DNA of 64,000 nucleotides from Microvirga sp. 3-52 (GTDB lineage Bacteria; Pseudomonadota; Alphaproteobacteria; Rhizobiales; Beijerinckiaceae): contig NZ_JAHAMK010000001.1 in the NCBI RefSeq assembly GCF_018383585.1, positions 124,001 through 188,000 of the forward strand, given 5' to 3'. The translations under genes were made by a program, and so were the position numbers. The notes below the pieces were generated by a model. That model saw only the letters and a list, made by a program, of their open reading frames with translations. It was not told the DNA's origin and did not search any database. How positions within the stretch are numbered: position 1 is the first letter of the stretch; each line of letters starts with the position of its first letter. Below are positions 1-8,752 of this stretch, in pieces.

Positions 1-2
1 GA

Positions 3-1562
3 CACAAGCTGATCGTGTTGCCGATCTATGTCGGCCTTCTGGCGGGCACCGTTTGGATCACCAATCACGTGCCGCGCGGCTTCATCCCGACGCTTGATCA
101 GGGTTATGCCATCGTTGTGATCCAGTTGCCGGACGGATCCTCCCTGTCGCGCACCGATGCCGTCGTGCAAAGAGCCTCGAAGATCATCCAGGAAACGCCG
201 GGTGTGCAGAACGCGGTGGCCTTCGCGGGCTTTTCGGGTGCCACCTTCACCAATGCGACCAATGCTGCGGCGATCTTCGCCGCGTTCAAGCCTTTCGACG
301 AACGCATCGAGGCTGGGGATTCCGGGTCCAAGATCATTGGTGATCTCTTCGCCCGCATGCAGCAGATCGAGGAGGCGTTCATCATCGCCATCCCACCGCC
401 GCCCGTCCGTGGTCTGGGTAATTCAGGCGGCTTCAAAGTCCAGATTCAGAACCGGACCGGCGATGACGTGCGCGGGATTCTCGCCACGGCCTTCCAGCTG
501 ATGGGTCAGGCGCGGCAGAACCCGAATCTGGCCGGCGTCTTCACCACGTTCTCGGCCAATTCGCCCCAGCTCTATCTGGAGATCGACCGGCAGAAGGCGA
601 GCATTCTGAACGTACCGATCCCGAACATCTTCGAGACGCTCCGCATCAATCTCGGCACGGCCTACGTCAACGATTTCAATGCGTTCGGCCGTGTCTATCA
701 GGTGCGGGCCCAGGCCGATCAGCGCTTCCGGATCGATCAAGAGGATATCAACCGGCTGCGGGTTCGCTCCTCCACGGGCGCTCTCGTGCCCTTGGGCACG
801 CTCGTCGAGATGCGAGAGGTGTCAGGGCCCGATCTGGTCCAGCGCTACAACATGTTCACGTCGGTGGCCCTGCAGGGCGATGCGGCACCAGGCGTCTCCT
901 CGGGTGATGCGCTCAATGCCATGGAGGCGCTGGTCCGGCAGAACCTCTCGCCTGGAATGGGCTTCGAATGGACGGAACTGGCGTTCCAGGAGCGCCAGAC
1001 CGGTAACACGGCGGTCTTCATCTTCGCCCTGTCGGTGCTCTTTGTGTTCCTCGTCCTCGCGGCCCAGTATGAAAGCTGGTCCCTGCCCATCGCCATCATC
1101 CTGATCGTGCCGATGAGCGTTCTTTCCGCGCTGATCGGCGTCATGATCCGGGGCCAGGACAACAACATCCTGACCCAGATCGGCCTCGTGGTTCTGGTCG
1201 GACTGGCCGCGAAGAACGCCATTCTCATCGTCGAATTTGCAAGGCAGGCAGAATTTGATGGCAAGACGCCGGTGGAGGCTGTTGTCGAAGCCTGTCGGTT
1301 GCGCTTGCGTCCCATCCTGATGACGGCTTTCGCCTTCATCCTCGGCGTGCTGCCCCTCGCGATCGCGACCGGCCCCGGCGCCGAGATGCGACAGGCCCTA
1401 GGCACGGCCGTGTTCGCCGGCATGCTCGGCGTGACCGTGTTCGGACTGTTCCTGACGCCGGTCTTCTACGTGGCCGTGCGGATGGTGGTTCTGCGGCTGT
1501 TCAGGCGTCCGGACCCAAAACGAGCGGATTCCTTAGGAACTCAGCCGTCACCCGCCGAGTAG
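3..1562 (+). CDS. RND multidrug efflux transporter permease, C-terminal part (5' end outside window)
   Basis: This is the C-terminal half of a hydrophobe/amphiphile efflux (HAE1, AcrB/MexB-like) inner-membrane proton antiporter. The frame is open to the left edge, so the true start is outside the window; 519 residues are visible of a usual length near 1050. The visible part begins near a membrane segment (LPIYVGLLAGTVWI), continues through the second periplasmic porter region, then carries the final bundle of membrane helices from about residue 330, including the family-typical stretch AAQYESWSLP and the GLAAKNAILIVEFA segment. The pump would work with a periplasmic adaptor and an outer-membrane channel, which are probably encoded upstream. 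The substrate cannot be told from this half. It ends 63 bp before the next gene region. Confidence 0.93.
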   Translation, partial: HKLIVLPIYVGLLAGTVWITNHVPRGFIPTLDQGYAIVVIQLPDGSSLSRTDAVVQRASKIIQETPGVQNAVAFAGFSGATFTNATNAAAIFAAFKPFDERIEAGDSGSKIIGDLFARMQQIEEAFIIAIPPPPVRGLGNSGGFKVQIQNRTGDDVRGILATAFQLMGQARQNPNLAGVFTTFSANSPQLYLEIDRQKASILNVPIPNIFETLRINLGTAYVNDFNAFGRVYQVRAQADQRFRIDQEDINRLRVRSSTGALVPLGTLVEMREVSGPDLVQRYNMFTSVALQGDAAPGVSSGDALNAMEALVRQNLSPGMGFEWTELAFQERQTGNTAVFIFALSVLFVFLVLAAQYESWSLPIAIILIVPMSVLSALIGVMIRGQDNNILTQIGLVVLVGLAAKNAILIVEFARQAEFDGKTPVEAVVEACRLRLRPILMTAFAFILGVLPLAIATGPGAEMRQALGTAVFAGMLGVTVFGLFLTPVFYVAVRMVVLRLFRRPDPKRADSLGTQPSPAE

Positions 1563-1664
1563 AATCGGAGGGCAGACACACCACTTATTCAGGTTCCGCT
1601 TTGACCTAGCACCCGATGTGCTGTCATGGACGCCCGGCAGAATCGTCATCGTGAAGAGATCCCC

Positions 1665-2936
1665 ATGGACACAGTCCAGGCAGCAAGCACCGCGAAATGG
1701 GTCACGGAGGCCGGACTGACCGGCCTGACGGAGCTTGAGCTCCTGCACGGCTTCTGTGATCGCCTAGTCGCCAGCGGGCTGCCGGTCGCCCGGGTCAATA
1801 TCGTCATCGACACGTTGCACCCCATCCACGAAGGACGGGTCTTCCGCTGGCGCCGTGACGATCAGGATAGCCTCGATCCAATTGTCGAGTACGGCCGTAC
1901 CAATGTCGAAGGGCAGGCCGCCGACAACTGGCGCCGGAGCACCTATTATCACCTTCTTCTCAGTGGAGAGGATTTCCTGCGGCGCCGGATCGGCCCCGGT
2001 CATATCGAGGATTTCTCCGTCCTCAAGGATCTCCGCGCAGAGGGGCAGACGGATTATCTGGTCCTGATCCATCGCTTTGCAGCCGAAGGCGCCATCGGCG
2101 AAATGGACTCATTCTATTCCTCTTGGACGACGGATGTTGTTACCGGCTTCACCGACGAAGAGATTTCGCTCGTGCGCGAGTTGGCATCACCCCTGATGCT
2201 GGCTTTGAAATGCGCCTCACTCGCGCGCATCGCCAAGACCCTCGTTGAAACCTATCTTGGCCGCGACGCCGGGCGCCTCGTCCTGAACGGCCGCATCGCC
2301 CGTGGCGTGACGGATCGGATTCAGGCAGTCCTGTGGTTCAGCGACCTGCATGGTTTCACCCACATTACTGAGACCGCGGACCCCGAGCAGATCATTCCGT
2401 TTCTCAACGACTATTCGGAAGCGATCATCTCCTCCATCTACGAAGCCGGTGGCGACGTGCTGAAGCTGATCGGGGATGGAGCGCTCGCGATCTTCAAGGA
2501 GGAGGATCCGAGCCAAGCCTGCCGGTGCGCTCTCAGGGCCGAGCGTCTGATGCATGCCCGGATCCGGGCGCTGAACGAAGAGCGGTTGTCATGCAACTTG
2601 CCGGTCACGAGCGCCTATCTCGGCCTGCATATCGGCGAGGTCTTTTATGGGAACATCGGCAGCCAGGATCGCCTCGATTTCACGGTCGTAGGGCCCGCCG
2701 TGAATGAGGTGAGCCGGATCGGCGCTTTGTGCCGCTCCGTCGAGCGCGACGTTCTCGTGTCGTCCACCTTCTTCTCGGCGGCCGCGAAGGAGGATCAGGA
2801 CTGTCTAGTGTCGGTCGGTCGTTATGCGCTGAGAGGCGTCGCCCGGCCGCAGGAGTTGTTCACGCTCGATCCTTCCCGCATAGAGGAAGAGGGTCCCGAG
2901 CGGGAGACGAATGGCGAAACGAAGTCTCATTGCTGA
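1665..2936 (+). CDS. class III adenylate cyclase
   Basis: Converts ATP to cyclic AMP. The 423-residue protein has an N-terminal sensor-like region of about 200 residues with no recognisable domain, followed by a class III cyclase domain from about residue 210. Both metal-binding aspartates are visible (FSDLHGF and KLIGDG), as are the adenine-selecting Lys (KLIGD) and Asp (RLDFTVVG) and the transition-state Asn and Arg (VNEVSRI), so adenylate rather than guanylate cyclase is expected. No membrane segment is seen, so it is probably cytosolic. An upstream in-frame ATG lies at 1626, but a purine-rich GAAGAG sits about 8 bases before the ATG at 1665, so I prefer the shorter start. It converges on the HtrA gene. 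Confidence 0.9.
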   Translation: MDTVQAASTAKWVTEAGLTGLTELELLHGFCDRLVASGLPVARVNIVIDTLHPIHEGRVFRWRRDDQDSLDPIVEYGRTNVEGQAADNWRRSTYYHLLLSGEDFLRRRIGPGHIEDFSVLKDLRAEGQTDYLVLIHRFAAEGAIGEMDSFYSSWTTDVVTGFTDEEISLVRELASPLMLALKCASLARIAKTLVETYLGRDAGRLVLNGRIARGVTDRIQAVLWFSDLHGFTHITETADPEQIIPFLNDYSEAIISSIYEAGGDVLKLIGDGALAIFKEEDPSQACRCALRAERLMHARIRALNEERLSCNLPVTSAYLGLHIGEVFYGNIGSQDRLDFTVVGPAVNEVSRIGALCRSVERDVLVSSTFFSAAAKEDQDCLVSVGRYALRGVARPQELFTLDPSRIEEEGPERETNGETKSHC

Positions 2937-2978
2937 GACATCGCGCGATCGACCCCGCTCAGGATCTTTTCTCGCTAC

Positions 2979-4004
2979 TCACTCTGAACGAGCGGCTTTC
3001 GCCCTGCGCTCGACGGGCGTGATCGTCACGGTGCGCATCTCGCCCTTTTTGAGAAGCACGAGCTCGACGAAGTGTCCGATCCGCTCTCCGTTCAGCAGGC
3101 GCACCAGATCGTCGACTCCACCTACCGATTTGCCGTCGAGCGAGAGGATGACGTCGCCCTGTTCCAGCTGCGCATGGTCTGCGGGACTGCCGGGTTCCAC
3201 CGCGGCGATGACCACTCCGAATTGTCCAGTCAAACCGGCCGCATAGCTGATGCGCCGTGGCAGCGGGACAGTCTGCCCCGCAATGCCGATCGAGGCCCGG
3301 CGAACGCGGCCGTGGCGGACCAGTTCCGACACGACGAAGCTCGCCGTATTGCTCGCGACGGCAAAGCAGATGCCCTGTGCGCCCATGATGACGGCGGTAT
3401 TGATACCGATCACCTCGCCGGAGGTCGCGACGAGCGGGCCGCCGGAATTGCCCGGATTCAAGGCCGCATCCGTCTGGACCACGTCGTCGATGAGTCGGCC
3501 CGACTTCGCCCGCAGGCTACGTCCGAGTGCCGAGACCACGCCGGCTGTGACGGTCGACTCAAAGCCGAGGGGATTGCCGATGGCAATTGCGATCTGGCCG
3601 CGCTTCAGCCGCTTGGAATCTCCCAGGGTCGCGAAGGGAAGTTTGTCGCCGTTGGCGCGCAGCAAGGCAAGATCCGTGTCGGGATCATCGCCGATCACTC
3701 GCGCCTCGATGGTGCGCCCGTCGGAGCCGGTGAGCTTCGCATCCCGTGCGCCCCGCATGACATGGCTGTTGGTGAGCAGGAGGCCATCGGGCGAAATGAT
3801 GACGCCGGAGCCCATCCCCGCCGCTCGGCCCAAATTCTGTGGTTCGACCCGCACCACCGCGGGACCGATCCGGTCCACGACGCTGGTCACGGCATGCGAG
3901 TAGGAATCGAGCAGGATTTCGTCATCGCGCGTATCGGAGACTTGTTGCGATGGCGATGACGAGTTGTCGATGTTGAGGAGAAAGGTTGGAGTGCGATCGA
4001 GCAT
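2979..4004 (-). CDS. HtrA/DegP-like serine protease with PDZ domain
   Basis: A trypsin-fold (S1C) protease of 341 residues. The catalytic triad is intact: His in TNSHVM, Asp in DPDTDLALL, and Ser in PGNSGGPL. A single PDZ domain follows, from about residue 240 (GVVIAAVEPGSPADHAQLEQ). No signal peptide or N-terminal membrane anchor is visible, unlike typical periplasmic DegP/DegS, so export is uncertain. The start is the ATG at 4004, because a GGAGG lies 5 bases upstream; a TTG four codons earlier overlaps that site. It is the last gene of a minus-strand trio with a LuxR-type regulator and an HtrA-like pseudoprotease, which suggests a common stress or protein-quality role. Confidence 0.9.
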   Translation of the reverse strand: MLDRTPTFLLNIDNSSSPSQQVSDTRDDEILLDSYSHAVTSVVDRIGPAVVRVEPQNLGRAAGMGSGVIISPDGLLLTNSHVMRGARDAKLTGSDGRTIEARVIGDDPDTDLALLRANGDKLPFATLGDSKRLKRGQIAIAIGNPLGFESTVTAGVVSALGRSLRAKSGRLIDDVVQTDAALNPGNSGGPLVATSGEVIGINTAVIMGAQGICFAVASNTASFVVSELVRHGRVRRASIGIAGQTVPLPRRISYAAGLTGQFGVVIAAVEPGSPADHAQLEQGDVILSLDGKSVGGVDDLVRLLNGERIGHFVELVLLKKGEMRTVTITPVERRAKAARSE

Positions 4005-4089
4005 GGAGCCCTCCAAAGGATAACGCTATTTCACATCATATGGTGAGGCTGGGGGCGGGAACCAAGAGCCTGGGCGGTGGTGTCTGTCA

Positions 4090-4638
4090 TTACAACATGA
4101 TGAGGCCCAGACGGATCGCCTGTGCGACTGCATCGGTTCGCCCTGTCGCGTCGAGTTTTGCCGCAATGGAGGCGACGTGAAATTTCGCGGTGTGGAATGA
4201 GATCCCTAGCCTGCGCGCAATGAGCTTATTCGAGGCGCCTTCCGCGAGCAGGCGCAGGACTTCGAACTCGCGCGGGGTGAGCAGATCGTCTCGCGGCAGG
4301 CCAGATGGATCGTGCGAAGCCGGATCCCGGACGATCCCGGCAGCGCCTCTCGGCATGATGATGAAGCCCCGGTTGACGGCCTCCAGCGCCAGCAGAAGAT
4401 CCGAGACGGCGACATCGCGGGGGAGAATTCCGCTCGCTCCAGCCTTCAGCGCCTCGGGACCATTCAGGCTGTCGCCCAGGAGGATCGTCGGGACCGCCTC
4501 CGAAAATTGCAGGTGATCTGTGATCACCACGTCGGGGTTGCCTGGGTGCAGGGTACCTATTCCGGCATCCTCGGTGAGGATCGTGGCGATGCGATCGATC
4601 AGGCTCGCATCGTCGATTTGAAGAGCTACCTTCCGCAA
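4090..4638 (-). CDS. LuxR/NarL-type transcriptional regulator with short receiver-like domain
   Basis: A 182-residue DNA-binding protein. The C-terminal 60 residues are a clear LuxR-type helix-turn-helix (LLTPREFEVLRLLAEG, then NKLIARRLGIS and HTAKFHVASI). The N-terminal 100 residues resemble a response-regulator receiver but are about 20 residues short. An acidic pair (IDD), a possible phospho-acceptor Asp (PDVVITD) and an ALKAGASG segment remain, while the conserved Lys is replaced by Arg (LPRDV). Phosphorylation control is therefore doubtful. The start is a TTG, since the frame is closed by TAG just upstream. It lies 26 bp after the HtrA-like pseudoprotease and 85 bp before the HtrA protease, so it probably regulates or is co-expressed with them. 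No histidine kinase is adjacent. Confidence 0.85.
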   Translation of the reverse strand: MRKVALQIDDASLIDRIATILTEDAGIGTLHPGNPDVVITDHLQFSEAVPTILLGDSLNGPEALKAGASGILPRDVAVSDLLLALEAVNRGFIIMPRGAAGIVRDPASHDPSGLPRDDLLTPREFEVLRLLAEGASNKLIARRLGISFHTAKFHVASIAAKLDATGRTDAVAQAIRLGLIML

Positions 4639-4664
4639 GGCTTCACCCTATCGGCGCCCACTCG

Positions 4665-5585
4665 CTACTGAGGCTTCGGGCGCTCCTTGATCTCAACCGC
4701 AACAGTAATATGCGCATCCGCCCTCACAATTCCCAGATCGACGGATTGGCCCACGCTCTCGGGTCCGAGAAGCGTATAGACGCGGCGGACGGAGGGTAGG
4801 ACGTCCGCGTTCCACCGGACGAGGATATCGCCTTGGCGAATGCCGGCCGTGTGTCCCGGACCGTCCTGGTCCACACTGATCACGATCAGGCCCCGCGGTT
4901 CCGTAAGCCCTGCTGCGTCGGCCGCGGCCTTGTCAATGCGGACCGGCTGGAGCCCGAGGCCCAGATAGCCGCGGGCGACATGACCCTTGTCGAGAAGCTG
5001 CGGGGCTACCCGCTCGATGGTTTCCGATGGAATGACGAGAACGCGACCCCGGGGGCCGAGCACCGTCATGCCGACGATCCGCCCGCTCGTGTCGAGGGCA
5101 ACGCCGCCTTCAGACTGGAAATCGAGCCTGTGATCCAGATGGATCCTGCGGTCGACATGGCCACCGCGCAGGCTCCTCCAGGGTCCGCCTGCAAGGGCGA
5201 CGATGCCGAGCGCCGCGCTCAGGCCCTCCGGCTGCCTCCCTACGGCCAGAATGAGATGGCCCGCTCGAAGTCCACCTGTTGGATGAAACGCGGTCTCCTC
5301 CAGCGCCTGCTCCTCGATGCGGAGAAGGGCGATATCTGTGCTCGGGTCACGACCGATGAGGCTTGCTGTGACTTGGCTCCCATCGGGACGTGTGACCGTC
5401 ACGTCTTCGTCGACCTCCAGCGCTTCCTCCGCTGTTACGACAAGGCCAGGGCGCCAGAGGATCCCACTTGACGTTCCACGCCTGCGTCCGTGGATCGTCA
5501 CGAGTCGCGGCGCTATGCCATCGAGCAGATCGGCGGCAAGATCTGAAATCGTAGCGAGGGAAAAGCCGGCTGATGGATCTGGCAT
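4665..5585 (-). CDS. HtrA-like PDZ protein lacking the catalytic His and Ser (pseudoprotease)
   Basis: The 306-residue protein shares the HtrA fold and C-terminal PDZ layout (GYLGLGLQPVR, then GPGHTAGIRQGDILVRW). Lined up with its neighbour at 2979-4004, the catalytic His is Glu (TAEEAL against TNSHVM) and the catalytic Ser is Glu (QSEGGVAL against GNSGGPL). Only the Asp remains (DPSTDIALLR). It should not cleave peptide bonds and may bind substrates or regulate the neighbouring protease. No signal peptide is seen. The ATG at 5585 has AGAGG 6 bases upstream. It is the first gene of the pseudoprotease, LuxR regulator, HtrA protease cassette. Confidence 0.85.
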   Translation of the reverse strand: MPDPSAGFSLATISDLAADLLDGIAPRLVTIHGRRRGTSSGILWRPGLVVTAEEALEVDEDVTVTRPDGSQVTASLIGRDPSTDIALLRIEEQALEETAFHPTGGLRAGHLILAVGRQPEGLSAALGIVALAGGPWRSLRGGHVDRRIHLDHRLDFQSEGGVALDTSGRIVGMTVLGPRGRVLVIPSETIERVAPQLLDKGHVARGYLGLGLQPVRIDKAAADAAGLTEPRGLIVISVDQDGPGHTAGIRQGDILVRWNADVLPSVRRVYTLLGPESVGQSVDLGIVRADAHITVAVEIKERPKPQ

Positions 5586-5680
5586 GACAAACCTCTTCGG
5601 TCATCGTCCAGGCGATCCTGCCGGCAAACAGCCTTCTTCGATACTGACCGGGCGGCTAGGTGGCGTGCACTGCCTTACAT

Positions 5681-5709
5681 AAAATAACCCCGCCCTAGTG
5701 GGCGGGGCC
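5681..5709 (-). terminator. rho-independent terminator of the glp operon
   Basis: A perfect 8-bp GC stem (CCCCGCCC, loop of 4, GGGCGGGG at 5688-5707) is followed on the minus strand by TTATTTTATG. It lies 9 bp after the stop codon of the last glycerol operon gene. Confidence 0.9.
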
Positions 5710-5717
5710 AGTCTCGG

Positions 5718-7481
5718 TCAGCTGCGCTTCGGCGGGGATGCGGGCCAGCTCTTGATGAGCGTGTCGTAATCCACCGTCTCGCCCTTCGGCTTCTCGTTCG
5801 CGAGCTTGCGCTGGGGCGCGATAGTGCCAGCGGCTTCCGCTTTCTTGAACCATTCTTCAGCGGAGGTCTTCGGGTTCAGCTTCGGGCCGCATTCGCCCTG
5901 CACATTGGCGCGCTCGAGACGTCCGAGCACGTCGTCCTGTGCATTGGCGAGCGACGTCATGGCTTCTTGCGGCGTCTTGGCGCCGGAAGCCGCGTCACCG
6001 ATGTTCTGCCACCAGAGCTGCGCGAGCTTCGGATAATCCGGCACGTTGTTGCCGGTGGGCGTCCATTGCACGCGGGCGGGCGAGCGGTAGAACTCGACGA
6101 GACCACCGAGCTTCGGTGCGCGATCCGTCATCGACTGATGCCAGATGTCGCTTTCGCGGATGAAGGTGAGGCCCACATGACTCTTCTTCAGCGAGACCGT
6201 CTTGGAGGTCACGAACTGCGCATAGAGCCAAGCCGCCTTGCGGCGGTCGACAGGCGTGGATTTCAGCAGCGTCCACGAGCCTGCGTCCTGGTAGCCGAGC
6301 TTCATGCCGTCCTTCCAGTACGAGCCGTGCGGCGAGGGCGCCATGCGCCATTTCGGCGTGCCGTCCTGGTTCACCACGGGGAGCCCAGGCTTCACCATGT
6401 CGGCGGTGAAGGCAGTGTACCAGAAGATCTGCTGGGCGATGTTGCCCTGCGCCGGAACCGGCCCCGACTCGGAGAAGTTCATGCCGTTTGCCTGGGGCGG
6501 GGCATATTTCTTCATCCAGTCGAGATACTTGGTGATGGCATAGACGGCAGCCGGACCGTTGGTGTCGCCGCCGCGCTCGACGGACGAGCCGACCGGGCGG
6601 CAGCCCTCCATGCGGATGCCCCATTCATCGACGGGCAGACCGTTCGGGATGCCCTTATCGCCGTTGCCGGCCATGGAGAGCCAGGCGTCTGTGAAACGCC
6701 AGCCGAGCGACGGGTCCTTGCGGCCGTAATCCATGTGCCCGTAGACCTTGACGCCGTCGACCTCCTTCACGTCGTTGGTGAAGAATTCGGCGATGTCCTC
6801 ATAGGCCGACCAGTTCACCGGAACGCCGAGGTCGTAGCCGTACTTTGCCTTGAACTTCTCCTTCAAGTCCGGACGCTGAAACCAGTCGTAGCGGAACCAG
6901 TACACATTGGCGAACTGCTGATCCGGCAGCTGGTACATCTTGCCGTCGGGCGCTGTCGTGAAAGACTTTCCGATGAAGTCGTTGATGTCGAGGGTCGGCG
7001 ATGTCACGTCCTTGCCTTCGCCTGCCATCCAGTCGTCGAGCGCGATAGCCTGCTTGTAGCGGAAGTGGGTGCCGATGAGATCGGAATCGTTGACCCATGC
7101 ATCGTAGATGTTGCGGCCCGACTGCATCTGGGTCTGGATTTTCTCAACCACGTCGCCTTCCTGAATCAGGTCGTGGGTGAGCTTGATGCCGGTAATTTCC
7201 GAGAAGGCCTTGGCCAGCGTCCGCGCCTCGTATTCATGGGTCGTGATGGTCTCGGAGACTACGTTGATCTCCTGGCCCGCGAAGGGCTTGGCCGCATTGA
7301 CGAACCATTCCATCTCCTTCAACTGCTCGTCCTTGGAGAGGGTGGAGGGCTGGAATTCGCTGTCGATCCAGCGACGGGCCTCTTCCATGCCCGCGAGAGC
7401 AGCGCTTGAGCCAAGCGCCATGGCAATGACGCTTGTTGAGATGAACAGTTTCAAGTGCCGGTGAGTTTGGGTGAGTTTCAT
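5718..7481 (-). CDS. glpV: glycerol ABC transporter substrate-binding protein (GlpV-type)
   Basis: Periplasmic solute-binding protein of 587 residues that would deliver glycerol to the GlpPQ permease. It has a Sec signal peptide (LKLFISTSVIAMALGSSAALA) and the long family 1 binding-protein body rich in aromatic residues. The start is the ATG at 7481, preceded by GGGAGGA; an upstream in-frame extension has no signal peptide and no ribosome site. It is the last gene of a six-gene operon whose order matches the rhizobial glpSTPQUV system, including the small GlpU protein, which is the main reason for the glycerol assignment. A strong terminator follows the stop. Confidence 0.85.
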   Translation of the reverse strand: MKLTQTHRHLKLFISTSVIAMALGSSAALAGMEEARRWIDSEFQPSTLSKDEQLKEMEWFVNAAKPFAGQEINVVSETITTHEYEARTLAKAFSEITGIKLTHDLIQEGDVVEKIQTQMQSGRNIYDAWVNDSDLIGTHFRYKQAIALDDWMAGEGKDVTSPTLDINDFIGKSFTTAPDGKMYQLPDQQFANVYWFRYDWFQRPDLKEKFKAKYGYDLGVPVNWSAYEDIAEFFTNDVKEVDGVKVYGHMDYGRKDPSLGWRFTDAWLSMAGNGDKGIPNGLPVDEWGIRMEGCRPVGSSVERGGDTNGPAAVYAITKYLDWMKKYAPPQANGMNFSESGPVPAQGNIAQQIFWYTAFTADMVKPGLPVVNQDGTPKWRMAPSPHGSYWKDGMKLGYQDAGSWTLLKSTPVDRRKAAWLYAQFVTSKTVSLKKSHVGLTFIRESDIWHQSMTDRAPKLGGLVEFYRSPARVQWTPTGNNVPDYPKLAQLWWQNIGDAASGAKTPQEAMTSLANAQDDVLGRLERANVQGECGPKLNPKTSAEEWFKKAEAAGTIAPQRKLANEKPKGETVDYDTLIKSWPASPPKRS

Positions 7482-7529
7482 TCGTTCCTCCCAAGTTATG
7501 CCCTGGCCGGCTTGTGCGCTGGTCTTATT

Positions 7530-7555
7530 CCCTCCGGTCCGGGCAAACCGGAAGG
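7530..7555 (-). promoter_or_regulatory. intercistronic hairpin between glpU and glpV
   Basis: A 9-bp stem with one G-U pair (ACCGGAAGG and CCCTCCGGT arms, 8-base loop) lies in the 94-bp gap before the binding-protein gene. There is no T-run on the minus strand, so it looks like an RNA-processing or transcript-stability element rather than a full terminator. Confidence 0.5.
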
Positions 7556-7575
7556 CGTTCTTGAGCCATTCCCTC

Positions 7576-7857
7576 CTAGACGTAGCGAAACACGGCCGCT
7601 GCGTAGAGCAGGGACAGGCCGGAGGCCCACCACAGACCTGGGCCGACGAGCCCGAGCCATGCGAGGTGAATGAAGGCGGCACCGAGAAGCGAGATGAAGA
7701 GGCGGTCGCCGCGCGTCGTCGGGATGCGCAAAACGCCGACGTGTTCGGTCTCGGGGCGATAGATCGCGAGCAATGTCATAATCAGCAGCAGGCACGCGAT
7801 TCCTGCGAAGAAAAGCCCCGTCTGCCAGGTCCAGGCCATCCAGGCGAGATCAGGCAT
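7576..7857 (-). CDS. glpU: small integral membrane protein of the glycerol transporter (GlpU, DUF2160 type)
   Basis: A 93-residue protein with about three membrane segments (TGLFFAGIACLLLIMTLLAIY; LFISLLGAAFIHLAWLGLV; LWWASGLSLLYAAAVF). A small membrane gene at this place, between permease and binding protein, is characteristic of glycerol transporter operons; its function is not established. The start is the ATG at 7857 with GGAGG upstream; a longer in-frame reading runs into the glpQ end and lacks a ribosome site. It lies 10 bp after glpQ. Confidence 0.82.
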   Translation of the reverse strand: MPDLAWMAWTWQTGLFFAGIACLLLIMTLLAIYRPETEHVGVLRIPTTRGDRLFISLLGAAFIHLAWLGLVGPGLWWASGLSLLYAAAVFRYV

Positions 7858-7867
7858 GTGAACCTCC

Positions 7868-8752
7868 TTAGACCCGGCCCAGGGCAAAGCCCTTGGCGAT
7901 GTAGTTGCGGACGAACCATATCACGAGCGCGCCCGGTACGATGGTGAGCATGCCGGCGGCGGCGAGCAGGCCCCAATCCATCCCGGACGCCGAGATGGTG
8001 CGCGTCATGGTGGCGGCGATGGGCTTGGCATTGACCGAGGTTAGCGTGCGCGCCAGCAGCAGCTCGACCCAGGAGAACATGAAGCAGAAGAAGGCCGCCA
8101 CGCCGATGCCGGAGGCGATGAGCGGCATGAAGATCTTCACGAAGAAGCGCGGGAAGGAATAGCCGTCGATCGCAGCGGTCTCGTCGATCTCCCGCGGTAC
8201 TCCCGACATGAAGCCCTCCAGAATCCACACCGCAAGCGGCACGTTGAAGAGGCAATGCGCCAGAGCCACCGCCCAGGGTGTGTCGAAGAGGCCTATGGCC
8301 GAGTAAAGGTTGAAGAAGGGCAGGGCGAAGACTGCCGCCGGCGCCATGCGATTGGTGAGCAGCCAGAAGAACAGGTGCTTGTCGCCGAGAAATTTATAGC
8401 GGGAAAAGGCATAGGCGGCCGGAAGCGCGAAGGAGATCGCAAGCACCGTGTTGATGACAACGTACGTCAGCGAGTTGATATAGCCCGAGTACCAGCTCTC
8501 GTCGGTGAAGATCTTGATGTAGTTGTCGAAGGTGATTTCCCGGGGCCAGAGCGTGAGGCCGGAGGTGATCTCCATGTTCGTTTTCAGGCTCATGTTGAGG
8601 AGCCAGTAGATCGGAAGCATCAGGAACAGGAGGTAGAGGGTCATCACCACCACGCGTCCATTCACCCGCGGGCCGGACAGGGCGCGGTTCGCGGCCAGGG
8701 GTGCTGCGATGGGCTTTGTCTCGGAAGCGCCGACGGCGATGGTTCCGGTCAT
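7868..8752 (-). CDS. glpQ: glycerol ABC transporter permease (GlpQ, MalG-like)
   Basis: Inner-membrane permease subunit of 294 residues in the MalG family. Six membrane segments are visible, from VVMTLYLLFLMLPIYWLL to the C-terminal LTIVPGALVIWFVRNY. The cytoplasmic coupling loop carries the family motif (EIDETAAIDGYSFPRFF). The start is the ATG at 8752, which overlaps the glpP stop by 4 bp (ATGA); a longer open frame reaches back to 9775 but only reads glpP out of frame. It pairs with GlpP to form the membrane channel. Confidence 0.9.
   Translation of the reverse strand: MTGTIAVGASETKPIAAPLAANRALSGPRVNGRVVVMTLYLLFLMLPIYWLLNMSLKTNMEITSGLTLWPREITFDNYIKIFTDESWYSGYINSLTYVVINTVLAISFALPAAYAFSRYKFLGDKHLFFWLLTNRMAPAAVFALPFFNLYSAIGLFDTPWAVALAHCLFNVPLAVWILEGFMSGVPREIDETAAIDGYSFPRFFVKIFMPLIASGIGVAAFFCFMFSWVELLLARTLTSVNAKPIAATMTRTISASGMDWGLLAAAGMLTIVPGALVIWFVRNYIAKGFALGRV

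Noticed and set aside
5967-7409. 480-codon frame opposite glpV
   Set aside because: Antisense shadow; no family features and a poor start, while glpV has a signal peptide and ribosome site.
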